A DNA stretch of 45,490 bases from Chthoniobacteraceae bacterium (GTDB taxonomy: Bacteria > Verrucomicrobiota > Verrucomicrobiia > Chthoniobacterales > Chthoniobacteraceae). The stretch is taken from positions 1-45,490 of the forward strand of contig CANJPY010000037.1 of NCBI GenBank assembly GCA_947476255.1, written 5' to 3'. Below, piece after piece: positions 35,823 through 44,681 of the stretch. The notes beneath the pieces are model-generated. The model did no database searches, was not told the DNA's origin, and saw nothing but the letters and a program-made list of their open reading frames with translations. The stretch's first letter is position 1; each line of letters opens with the position of its first letter. A program made the position numbers and the translations under genes.

Positions 35823-37162
35823 TAGGCGAAGATTTCTTGGACGGGACGGCTTTGGTTTCCGACGGTGAAGGGCCTGCCATTGGGGGCTGTGGCTGTTTTT
35901 TCAAGGGGAAGTCCGGCGGCCCACCCGAGGGTGGCGTGTAATTCTCCGATGCTGAGTGGCTTTTCTTCCACCTTGGCCCCCAAGGCGTCGCTTTTGCCGT
36001 AGACAAAACCGCGCTTAACGCCCGCACCTGCGAGCACGGTGGAAAACACACTGGGGTAATGACCGCGGCCACTGCCCGTAAAATCTGGTTTGCGTCCGAA
36101 TTCGGTGGTTACGGCGACAACGGTCGACTGGAGCAAGCCCCTTGAATCCAGATCACCCACCAAGGCGGCGAAAGCCCGGTCAAATTCTGCTCCTGTATTC
36201 TCCATGCTTTCCTGCAGGTTGTTGTGCATATCCCACCCGCCGCTGCTGACCTCGACAAAGCGGACGCCGTTTTCAACGAGGCGCCTTGCCAGAAGGCAGC
36301 CCCGTCCAAACTTGCCCTCTCCATAAGAGGCGCGAAGGGTTTCCGGCTCGTTTTTGATGTCGAAGGACCGCAGTTCCTTGCTCTTCATGAGGCGGACTGT
36401 GGTGTCGTAGAAGTCGTTGTAGGCCGCGATGTTTTCGTCAGGGAACCGGCTTTGGAAAGAGGCGTCCACCTGGCGCACGAGTTGGAGTCGTTCTTCAATG
36501 CTCTTCATGCCACTGTAGGGGACAGAGTGCTGCAAGCCCGCATCAGGGTCGATGATGGGAAGGGGTGTGTAAGTTGCTGGAAAGAAGCCGTTGCCGTGGT
36601 CGGAATTATGGTTGATGGAAACGGACGAAGGGAGTGTTTCATGGCTCGGCCCCAGGTAGTGTTGCGCCCACGCGCCGATGACAGGGTGCTTGATGGTTCC
36701 GCGGGGTTCGAATCCGGTGCGCATCAAGTAGCGGGCGCTCTGGTGGACGCCGACTTTGGCGCTCATGGAGCGGATGAGGCACAGTTTGTCAGCGACGAGG
36801 GCGGTGTGCGGGAGGAATTCGGAAATTTGGAAACCAGCCTTGGTGGATATTGCTCCTTTGGGACCTTTGCTTGCTCCGGATTTGGGATCGAAGGTGTCGA
36901 TATGGCTCATGCCACCGTCGAGCCGGAGGATGATGATGCGGTTGGCGGACCCGAACCCTGCGGCGGTGGCAGCCCCCGCGTTTGCTTGTGCCTGCTTTGC
37001 AGAGGCGCGCGCGCCCGGATTTGCGCGTTCTACAGGGTTTGCTCCGAGCAGGGCGGTGTCCTGAAACCAAGGAAGGATTGAAACGCCTAGGGCAGTCCTT
37101 GCACAACGTTCGAGAAAGAGTCTGCGGGACTCGGGGCAGAGCTTGTGGAGGGGGTCTTTCAT
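35822..37162 (-). CDS. DUF1501 protein with Tat-like signal
   Basis: 446 residues. SRRLFLERCARTALG at ~12-26 is a Tat-type motif. Family blocks include ILRLDGGMSHIDTFDPKSG, FLPHTALVADKLCLIRSM, SVSINHNSDHG, SSGGWDMHNN, VAVTTEFGRKPDF and SGRGHYPSVFS. It follows the DUF1549/DUF1553 gene by 17 bases, the usual order in Planctomycetes and Verrucomicrobia. An Ala/Gly-rich stretch (~45-72) separates the signal region from the fold. Activity unknown; the fold resembles alkaline phosphatase/sulfatase. Confidence 0.9.
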   Translation of the reverse strand: MKDPLHKLCPESRRLFLERCARTALGVSILPWFQDTALLGANPVERANPGARASAKQAQANAGAATAAGFGSANRIIILRLDGGMSHIDTFDPKSGASKGPKGAISTKAGFQISEFLPHTALVADKLCLIRSMSAKVGVHQSARYLMRTGFEPRGTIKHPVIGAWAQHYLGPSHETLPSSVSINHNSDHGNGFFPATYTPLPIIDPDAGLQHSVPYSGMKSIEERLQLVRQVDASFQSRFPDENIAAYNDFYDTTVRLMKSKELRSFDIKNEPETLRASYGEGKFGRGCLLARRLVENGVRFVEVSSGGWDMHNNLQESMENTGAEFDRAFAALVGDLDSRGLLQSTVVAVTTEFGRKPDFTGSGRGHYPSVFSTVLAGAGVKRGFVYGKSDALGAKVEEKPLSIGELHATLGWAAGLPLEKTATAPNGRPFTVGNQSRPVQEIFA

Positions 37163-37179
37163 CGTGTGAATGAGGGGAA

Positions 37180-39282
37180 CTATTGGATGAAAATAAACTC
37201 GCGGGTATTGAGCAGCACCCAGGCGAGATCTTTGGGCGTGAGTCCGTTTTGATACATGGTTGCGGTAACTTTCTGTTCATCTGGGGAGGGGGATCGGCCC
37301 AGAAAACTTTGGTAGAGGAGTTGGATTTGCTCCGAGGGGGTTTGGCGCGTGGAAGCTTGTTTCATGAGCAAGGAATTGGGGCTCGAGATAAATTTCTGAA
37401 TTTCCCCGTTCATGAGCATCAAAATTTGGGGAACACCTCCTTCGGTGCTGTTGGTGTCGGCGATGTCGCGGTCAGACTGGCCGAAGTTTCGCAAGAAATG
37501 GGATTCTCTGGAGGGTTGGGGAAGTTCCGAGGCGCGGGCGAGGGTGAGGCCTTCAAAATTGGGAGGTGTTCCTCCTTCAAAGGTGGGTTCTTTGCCTGCG
37601 TTTGGACGGACGGCCTTCTTCGCGTTTCCTTTTTTCGCTCCGATGGCCTCCAGTTTGGATTTGACCACCGAAGCAGGGGCTTCATCAAGCGGGATGTCGA
37701 TCCGTCTCATTTCGTCGCCCCTTTTGAGTTTGTACCTGTCCAGATCAGGCCCGACGACAAGCGTCAACACGGAATCCCAGATTTGCTCCGCGCTCATGCG
37801 CCTCAGGAGCGGCCCAGGGAAGAGGTAGGGGCCGTCTTCGGCTTTTGGAGTTGAATTGGCCTGTGCCTGATAGGCGGCAGTGTGGAGCAACACCTTTTGA
37901 AATTCGCGCAGATCGAAATGAAGCCGTTTCATCTCTGCCGCCAGATGCTTGAGCAGTTCTGGATTGGAGGCCAGATCGAGGTTGTCCAGGTCGCTCACAG
38001 GTTCTTGCACGGCGAGTCCGAAAAAGCGTTTCCAGACTCGGTTGGCAATGGCGGCACCGAAACGCGGGTTGTCGGGATGGGTCAACCACACGGCGAAGTC
38101 GTCTCGCCACTGAGTCGGATTCCCCTTGCCGAGATTGGTAAAGGAGGGGTTGTTTTCATCCGCTTTGGACCAGGAGATCAATTTTGGGCGGACGGGGTCG
38201 CCTGGATTTGCATCCGGATATTTGTAGTCTTTGGGAAAGGTGAGTTTGTTTTCGGGCAGCGTATCCACCCTCGCGAGGAGAGAGGAGAGGATGTTTTTGG
38301 GGGGGATCTTGTTCTTGTCCAAGCCGAGGGATTTGATGGTGGTGGCAACGTCTTGTTTGGAGAACCCTTGTTCCGTGGCTCCAAAAAAAGCAGCCATTTC
38401 GTAAAAATTGCGTTGGGTCCACTCCGCCATCGGGTGGTCGTGGCATTGGGCGCAGGAGAGGTTTGCTCCGAGAAAGGTCGTGAGCGTATTGGAAAGATTG
38501 TCCAGAGGCATCCCGCGGTCTCGCAGAAGGTAACCCACGGGCCCCGTGCTCGTGAGGCGGCCCTCGGCAGTCATCATTTCATAAACGAGGGCATCCCAGT
38601 GGCGGTTGGCCGCAATCTGTTCCTTGAGCCATTCCTCGTAGACGTAGGATTTGACGCCTTTGCCGAAATCGTCCTTCACTCGCAGCATGTCCGCGAGCCA
38701 GTTGAAGTGCTGCGAGTGGCAACCTTCGGAGGCGAGCAGGGAATCGATGAGTTTGGAGCGTTTGTTGGGGGTGTTGTCGGCAAGGAATGTCCCCAATTCG
38801 TGTGCCGTCGGAATTCGCCCGGTTACGTCTAGATAGAGCCTGCGTACAAACTGGTCTTCTCCCAGGGCGGGGTTCTTTTGGAGCCCTTTTTTTTGGAGGG
38901 CCGCGTCGATGATCGCATCAATTTTCGCAGCGGCTTCCACGGTGGGCACCTTGGGGCCCGGCAGTAATTGACTCGCTTTCTCTGCGAATTCGCGGTCTGC
39001 GGGCACGAGTTTGGTGAGGTTTAAGCGGTAAAACTGGCCCTGTTCTGTTTGAACACCCACGTAGTTGCCGTCGAGGTACAGCAGTTCTGCCTTGACGGTG
39101 TTTTTTTGGGAATCGCTCCAAACATGCCAGGGACTTGAGGGGAGTGTTTTGTGGAGGGCAGGCTTGGGTTCGAGGGCAGGCTGGGAGTCCGCTTCTTTCC
39201 TGGCTGGTTTGGCCTGCGCAAGGCTGACGCTACATAGAACTCCCGCAAGCGTGATCTGCAGGGAAGGCGGGAGATGGCGCAT
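37180..39282 (-). CDS. DUF1549/DUF1553 protein with N-terminal SHD1-like module
   Basis: 700 residues from ATG 39282, which begins a signal peptide (MRHLPPS...AQA); longer frames would overlap the next gene. After a linker, residues ~60-110 (WSDSQKNTVKAELLYLDG, YRLNLTKLVPADREF) resemble an SHD1-like beta module. DUF1549 follows (FVRRLYLDVTGRIPTAHEL; CAQCHDHP, one CxxCH) and then DUF1553 (FGAAIANRVWKRFFGL, LLHTAAYQA, PLLRRMSAEQIWDSVL, LYQSFLGRSPSPDE). The CxxCH could attach haem or act structurally. It is a partner of the DUF1501 gene. Predicted extracytoplasmic; role unknown. Confidence 0.88.
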   Translation of the reverse strand: MRHLPPSLQITLAGVLCSVSLAQAKPARKEADSQPALEPKPALHKTLPSSPWHVWSDSQKNTVKAELLYLDGNYVGVQTEQGQFYRLNLTKLVPADREFAEKASQLLPGPKVPTVEAAAKIDAIIDAALQKKGLQKNPALGEDQFVRRLYLDVTGRIPTAHELGTFLADNTPNKRSKLIDSLLASEGCHSQHFNWLADMLRVKDDFGKGVKSYVYEEWLKEQIAANRHWDALVYEMMTAEGRLTSTGPVGYLLRDRGMPLDNLSNTLTTFLGANLSCAQCHDHPMAEWTQRNFYEMAAFFGATEQGFSKQDVATTIKSLGLDKNKIPPKNILSSLLARVDTLPENKLTFPKDYKYPDANPGDPVRPKLISWSKADENNPSFTNLGKGNPTQWRDDFAVWLTHPDNPRFGAAIANRVWKRFFGLAVQEPVSDLDNLDLASNPELLKHLAAEMKRLHFDLREFQKVLLHTAAYQAQANSTPKAEDGPYLFPGPLLRRMSAEQIWDSVLTLVVGPDLDRYKLKRGDEMRRIDIPLDEAPASVVKSKLEAIGAKKGNAKKAVRPNAGKEPTFEGGTPPNFEGLTLARASELPQPSRESHFLRNFGQSDRDIADTNSTEGGVPQILMLMNGEIQKFISSPNSLLMKQASTRQTPSEQIQLLYQSFLGRSPSPDEQKVTATMYQNGLTPKDLAWVLLNTREFIFIQ

Positions 39283-39409
39283 AGAGAAAGGTATCCTTGA
39301 GGATAAACCCAATGGAGCATCAAAGTTGCTCGCCAAAAGTGGGAATTCCTTCGTGGAGTTCTGTTCTTGGTGCCTAGTGCGAAAGCAGGTGTGGATTTCG
39401 GAGCGCTGT

Positions 39410-42400
39410 TTACTCACCCGCTAGAAGGCGAATTTGGGGAACTTTTGCTCTGGTGAGTTCGGCGCGCCAAGGCTTGGCCTGCTCTTTTGTGAGTTTGCCA
39501 AAGGTGGAATACGCGAGAGGGGCGACAGCGGTATTGGTGGTATTGGCGAGGAAGGCGGTGAAGGCGCGCCACTCGGAGGTGCTCAGGGTCTGGAGGCTGG
39601 CGGCAAAGTACGCGGTGTCATGCTTGATGCGCGCTTCGGTGTCCTGCACGCCGCGGAGCTCCAATTGTGCGTTACGGCGCTGAGCCGGGGTGAGACTGAA
39701 TGACATGCCGCCGTGGAGGGTGTTGAGGAGGGATTTGCGGCCGCTGTGGAGTTCCGTGCTGCGGCGCAGGCCGCGGGCGTAGAACTCGAGGGCGGCGGCG
39801 AAGTCGTGAGGAGCGCCCAGACGGCGCAAGACTGCAGCGGCAAGGAGCTTTTCTGACCCTGTTGAAAGATAGGCGGTGACAGCGGGCGCAGCCTCTTGGT
39901 CTGCGATTTCGGCGAGCGCGAGGAGGGCGGCGCGGACGCATTCTTCATTCGTTTCCTTCAGTCCCTTTTCAACCAGTGCGCGGTGAGACTTGTTTTTTGC
40001 AAGACCGAGGACTTGGTAGCCGACACGCCGGAGAACATCGAGGTCAGTTTGGGCCATTTGCACGCCGAGGGCCGCGAAGGAGGCATCCATAAAGGGGCCG
40101 GCGGCTTCAACCAATGCTGTTAACAGTTCAACGTCGGAAATTTTGCTCCAGTTTTCAAGGGCAACCCGGAGAATGGTCTGGGTGCTTTCGGCATCGACCA
40201 TGTTCTCGCGCGCGCTGCGGAGGCGCTTGGCGAGTTCGGGTCCCGAAAGCCCGGAGGCATCCAACAGGAGGTCGTCAGGAAGCACCTTCGTTTTGTCAAT
40301 GGCACGTTTTTTCGGGCTCTTTGCCACGACGGCTTCCGAGCCTTCCCGAAGTTTCGCGACGCATCCTGCGAGAATGCGAGGCCATTCGGGCGATTCCCAA
40401 TAGGGCGCGCTGGAGGGGGGCACGCTTTCGGGTTTCCCGTGCGGATTGAAAAGCACCACGATCACCTGTCCTGCCCCATAGGTGCCGGCAACGATGCCTG
40501 GATGATCCCCCGCTTTGGCGATGACTTTCGCCCCTTCCTTCGGTGGTGAGAGGTCCACCTGAAATGCGGCACCCGCGCGCGCCCAATCTACATTCGGGAA
40601 AAAATCGGTATGCACCGCACTCAGCGGCATTCCTTTCGGGGCCATGGCGAGGTTCGCGGCCTTGGTGATTTTCACCGGCAGTAATTCGGCTAGTGAAGTG
40701 TTGCGGTCGGCACCTTGGGAAAGGTTAAACCATCCGCCCATCACAAGCAGGCTTCCGCCGGAGCGAACGAAGTCGGCGAGCATCGTACGGCGGTGTGCGC
40801 CGAGGTCTACGGCTTGGACATTGTCGAGCACGAGGATGTCGTTTTCAAAAAGTGAGTCGTACGTGTCGGGGAAATCTTCCATCGAGCCGGTCCCTCCAAG
40901 GCGGAAGCCAACGCGGTCGACCCAGGAAGGCGTATAGTTGCCGCCACCTGCGAGTTGTAGTGCAATATCAACTGGATTGAGCCACGCGAATGCTCCGTGC
41001 GCGTGGTGGACATCCACGAGGCCGTTGCGGTGAAGCATTGGCGAGGCGGGGCGCGTAAAGTTCTTGAAGGATTGAGCGAGTATTTCCGGGTCGCCGTTGA
41101 ACTCCTTTTCAAAGTCCGCGGATGGCGGCTTTGCGGGCGCGCTCGCAGGAGTGGTGCCGGGGGAGATTCCGGCCTTGGCTTTTTCCTCTGCGAGTTTTGC
41201 GGCGTGTTCCTTTTTCGCAGCCTCGGTCGCGAAGTGCTCTGTCGCAGCTTCGATGGGTTTGGTGAGGGTGAAAAGGGGGGCCTTTCCAAAAGGGGCAAAC
41301 TCGAACACAACGATGCTCCACATTTTTAGGTCGGGCACGCTGAGTGTTGTCAGGTTGCCCTCGAGTTTAGTGGGTAGAAGTTCGTGCCCCTCCACAAGGT
41401 CTGGGGAGACATGGAAGGCGCGTGTCAGTTGAGCTCCGGTCGGAAGTTTTGCGCGGACGGATACGTCCTTGAGCCAGATGGGAGGCGTCTGCACGCGCTG
41501 CGCAAAATTTCGGTAGCCTGGGAGGTTGAGCAGGTGAAGCAGCACCTGCTGGCGTCCATCCGGCAGTGTGCGCAGCCAGGCGCTCTGGTCCCACCACAAA
41601 GCGGTGTCCTTTGGCGCGCCGGCGGAGGGCATCACTTGAAAAAAGGTTTCCGGGCTTTGGATGCGAGCCGTGTCGTCCCATACAAAGGCTGAGTACCGTG
41701 TGAGAAACTTTGGCAGGGCACCGAAAGTGTAGTCACCTGGGGAGGTGAGGTAGGTGTAGCGCTGGCCGGCGGCGAGGCCGCAGAGGACATTCCATGTGAC
41801 GTCCTGTTTGCTTCCCATATCAAACGTGATAAAAAGAGGGAGTCCGCCGAGGCGCTTTACATAGTCGGCCTCGCGGCAAAGCGCATCGTAAAAACTGCGC
41901 ATGGCACCGTCGCCCCAACGGCTGTGGCCGCGCACGGATTCATCCATGATGAGGCCGTGGTCTCTGGCGATTTCGTGGAAGTCCTTTTGGTCTGGTGGCA
42001 GGAACTGGGACGAGCCTGGGTTTGCGAATGCGGCGTTGTAGCCGTGAACGTAGTTGGGCCTTTGCGCATTGATGCGCTCAATACAGAGGCGCTGGTTGTC
42101 TACAAAATGACCGTCCCAACGCACGCCATCCCAGCCAAACATTTTAGCGCTGCGCACGAGTTCCTCCGCGCCGAATTCCACGGCGGGCTCGGACTTGAAA
42201 TGCGTCCAAAGACTCGCCCAGTGGCGCCAGCCCCCCTCGCTAGGCTTCTCAAAGTTGTAGTCGTTTTCGAGCATCCTCTCGAGCAGGTAGGTGCTGAATT
42301 TTTCCGTGGCAGCCCCTGTTGCTGGATTGTGTCCGAAGAATTCGGGATGCTGCTGGTAGGTCAGAAACCCCGAGATCCCTGCCGCGCAAGCTTTGCCATA

Positions 42401-43609
42401 GGTAATGGCCTTGATTCCCCGCTTGTGGGCCTCGGCGATCTGCAGCTTCATTCCGGTGATGCTACCCGGATATTGGGTCTGGCCGGAGACAAACTCCTCG
42501 GTCTTGGGAGTGAGGTCCGAGTAATCGCACGGCGCCCAGGCGAAGCATTCGAAGTAGTTTGCGTACTGCTGCTTGTTGGCGTCCATCGTCTCGGCGGCGC
42601 GCGCTGGAGCAAGGTTGCGGGTGTTTTGTCCGACATTGCGCCCAGTGATACCGACCCGGTAGACGTTTTTGCTGACGCCGAAATACTCGGAACTCGAGTG
42701 CACTTCTTTTTTATCCCGCAAAAGCGAGGCTCGCAACTCGTGGCCAAATTCCGCGTCCCCGAGGTTGAACTGGAAAGGCACACTCTTTTTTTCGCCCGGG
42801 GCCAACTGGACGTTGGTGGTGTACACCTCGCGCGCGGAGTCGAGTTCGGTGACGACTTCCACGCGGAACGTGAACGTGCCGCCTGCGGGGCCGGCGAGCA
42901 AATCGGCGCTCGCTTTGACTTGCTCACCCGGGAGGTAGTGCACCTTGTCCACGGAAACACCAGCCACGGCGGTGGGTGCCGCCCGCAGCAGCTTCAGGTC
43001 GATGCGATCGCAGACCACTCTCAGGTCGGTGCTCTTTAGGGATTCGATGCTTTTCGCGCCTTCGAGCAGTTCGGAAAGTTCGTCGCGGCTTTTGTCTTCG
43101 TCCTTCTTCTTTTTGCTGGTGGTTTCCTCAATGTCGAGGGCCGGCCCCACCGCTTTCTCTGCTTCGCCGGAGCTTGCGCGCATCTGGTCGAAGCCGGACT
43201 TACCGGCGGTATCGATCGTGATGGAGGCCTTCCCTCCACCGTGGAAGAAGCGCAGGGTGAATGGGTGAAACCCCGGCCTTGCGTCGAACTGCGACTGGTC
43301 AATCACGCGTACGGCGCCATCCGCTTTGAAGGTGATTGCGAGGGTGTGGAGCAGGCTTGCAGGAACCGCTTCCAGCCAGGCGGTCACCGTGTAATCACCC
43401 GCCGGCAGCTCCTTTGAAAACTCGAACACGCGTCCGCCTGCAGGCAGCATGGCCACCACGGATTTCTTGCCCGACGCCCGGGCGTCGGCATAGACCGTGG
43501 CGGTGCTTGGTTTGTGGTCCTCAGCTTCGAGCGACTGGAGTTGCGCTGCGGTGGCGCGCGCCGTAAGCACTGCGGTGAGGAGCAGAGGGGAAGGGAGGCG
43601 TCTGATCAT
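39410..43609 (-). CDS. Giant secreted multidomain protein with glycosidase-like barrel and HEAT-like C-terminus
   Basis: 1399 residues from ATG 43609 (MIRRLPS...; signal peptide ending TAA). Modules by eye: carbohydrate-binding-like beta domain (~25-140); Lys-rich linker; beta-sandwich (~195-315, LPGEQVKASADLL); TIM-barrel-like region (~320-640) with LQIAEAHKRGIKAITYGKA, GWDGVRWDGH and GLIMDESVRGH, which hold candidate acidic catalytic residues; beta region; Ala/Glu-rich helical linker; a glutamine-amidotransferase-like domain (~890-1080, NDILVLDNVQAV, LADFVRSGGSLLVMGGW); and a helical repeat region (~1130-1399) resembling HEAT repeats. Exact families were not identified; relation to GH66-type or GH13-clan enzymes is only a possibility. 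It opens the minus-strand module ending with ThuA. Confidence 0.72.
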   Translation of the reverse strand: MIRRLPSPLLLTAVLTARATAAQLQSLEAEDHKPSTATVYADARASGKKSVVAMLPAGGRVFEFSKELPAGDYTVTAWLEAVPASLLHTLAITFKADGAVRVIDQSQFDARPGFHPFTLRFFHGGGKASITIDTAGKSGFDQMRASSGEAEKAVGPALDIEETTSKKKKDEDKSRDELSELLEGAKSIESLKSTDLRVVCDRIDLKLLRAAPTAVAGVSVDKVHYLPGEQVKASADLLAGPAGGTFTFRVEVVTELDSAREVYTTNVQLAPGEKKSVPFQFNLGDAEFGHELRASLLRDKKEVHSSSEYFGVSKNVYRVGITGRNVGQNTRNLAPARAAETMDANKQQYANYFECFAWAPCDYSDLTPKTEEFVSGQTQYPGSITGMKLQIAEAHKRGIKAITYGKACAAGISGFLTYQQHPEFFGHNPATGAATEKFSTYLLERMLENDYNFEKPSEGGWRHWASLWTHFKSEPAVEFGAEELVRSAKMFGWDGVRWDGHFVDNQRLCIERINAQRPNYVHGYNAAFANPGSSQFLPPDQKDFHEIARDHGLIMDESVRGHSRWGDGAMRSFYDALCREADYVKRLGGLPLFITFDMGSKQDVTWNVLCGLAAGQRYTYLTSPGDYTFGALPKFLTRYSAFVWDDTARIQSPETFFQVMPSAGAPKDTALWWDQSAWLRTLPDGRQQVLLHLLNLPGYRNFAQRVQTPPIWLKDVSVRAKLPTGAQLTRAFHVSPDLVEGHELLPTKLEGNLTTLSVPDLKMWSIVVFEFAPFGKAPLFTLTKPIEAATEHFATEAAKKEHAAKLAEEKAKAGISPGTTPASAPAKPPSADFEKEFNGDPEILAQSFKNFTRPASPMLHRNGLVDVHHAHGAFAWLNPVDIALQLAGGGNYTPSWVDRVGFRLGGTGSMEDFPDTYDSLFENDILVLDNVQAVDLGAHRRTMLADFVRSGGSLLVMGGWFNLSQGADRNTSLAELLPVKITKAANLAMAPKGMPLSAVHTDFFPNVDWARAGAAFQVDLSPPKEGAKVIAKAGDHPGIVAGTYGAGQVIVVLFNPHGKPESVPPSSAPYWESPEWPRILAGCVAKLREGSEAVVAKSPKKRAIDKTKVLPDDLLLDASGLSGPELAKRLRSARENMVDAESTQTILRVALENWSKISDVELLTALVEAAGPFMDASFAALGVQMAQTDLDVLRRVGYQVLGLAKNKSHRALVEKGLKETNEECVRAALLALAEIADQEAAPAVTAYLSTGSEKLLAAAVLRRLGAPHDFAAALEFYARGLRRSTELHSGRKSLLNTLHGGMSFSLTPAQRRNAQLELRGVQDTEARIKHDTAYFAASLQTLSTSEWRAFTAFLANTTNTAVAPLAYSTFGKLTKEQAKPWRAELTRAKVPQIRLLAGE

Positions 43610-43847
43610 GAAAGTTGTGGGTCTTGCCGTTCGATTTGCCTGAGAAAAACGGATTAAGGCTGGTCTCGCAAGATACGGCCTAATGAAACACGAAGACAAC
43701 ACCATCTCGCACCTGATCCTATAGCACCCTGAAACTCGGTGGTGTGTGGGTTGCAGGGTTTGCCGATGACTGGCAGGCTCCAAACCTTCAATGCTGAATG
43801 GCGTTGATGCGTATTCATGTTTGTGCAATTTTTATCGCCATGAAGTA

Positions 43848-44510
43848 ATGGTCAATTTCGCTGCACGGCACCGGTGGATTACTGAGCACGCACGAATCAG
43901 GGGAGGCTCAGTTTGTCATCGGTTCGGAGGTGTCCGCCGATGTGTGGGCGGTCCAAGGTGAAGGGATAGCGGCGCGGCACGCATGGGTGTGGCTTGCGGA
44001 CGGGCGCATGGAGGAGGAGGACCTTGGCGGAGGGACGCTGGTGAATGGGCACGCGATCGAGGGCGTGTGGTTGTGGAGTAAACGGTATGGGTGCAGGTGG
44101 GTGAGGTGACGCTGGTGGTGGAGGTCAAGGGAGCGTTTGGCGAGGGGGAGCCGTTTGTACCAACGGAGGTGACCATTGCGCAGAGCGGGACAAGGCAAAG
44201 TGGAGCAAAGCAAAAAGCGACGAGTCTGGCGGTGACGATCCCGCACCCCCCGTCGACCAACCGAGGTTCAAGCACGAACGTGACGATTCCCCAGCGCCCG
44301 CGTCATGAGGCGGAGGCTAGGCGAGCAGGTAAAGCATCAGCGTCAGAGGCAGAGGCCGCATCCGAAAACGAGGCTCCGTGGACTGGAAAATACACGCTTG
44401 TGCGTGAGATTGCTCGCGGGGGGATGGGGCAGATTTACTTTGGGGAGGATCCGCAACTGGAACGGCAGGTGGAGGTGAATGTGAGCCGCGTGGCGTACGG
44501 AGGCCGTTGA
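43848..44510 (+). pseudogene. Broken FHA domain - Ser/Thr kinase gene
   Basis: In the frame of 43858 the translation is a clear FHA domain: QFVIGSEVSADVWAVQ, IAARHAWVWLADGRMEEEDL, GGGTLVNGHAI. It is shifted by one base from ATG 43848 and again before 44100, where the sense resumes as VQVGEVTLVVEVKG. A long Ser/Ala/Glu linker follows, then the start of a kinase domain, YTLVREIARGGMGQIYFGED, and VEVNVSRVA, where the invariant lysine (VAIK) has become Asn. Translation stops at 44510, leaving only the first ~35 residues of a ~260-residue kinase. Two frameshifts, a missing catalytic Lys and truncation mark it as dead. Confidence 0.75.
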
Positions 44511-44681
44511 GCGGAGCGAGGGAGGAGCGGGCGGGGGCAGTCGTTGACGGCGGAGTCGGCACCGCTTGAAGGGCTGAGGCTGATGGGCGAGTTGTGGGTG
44601 TAGAGGGGGTGTGGAGGGGGTGTGGAGGGGGGCGGAAGCTTACGCCTTTTTGGGATCGTTCCCTGCGAAGGGGAGGATGCG

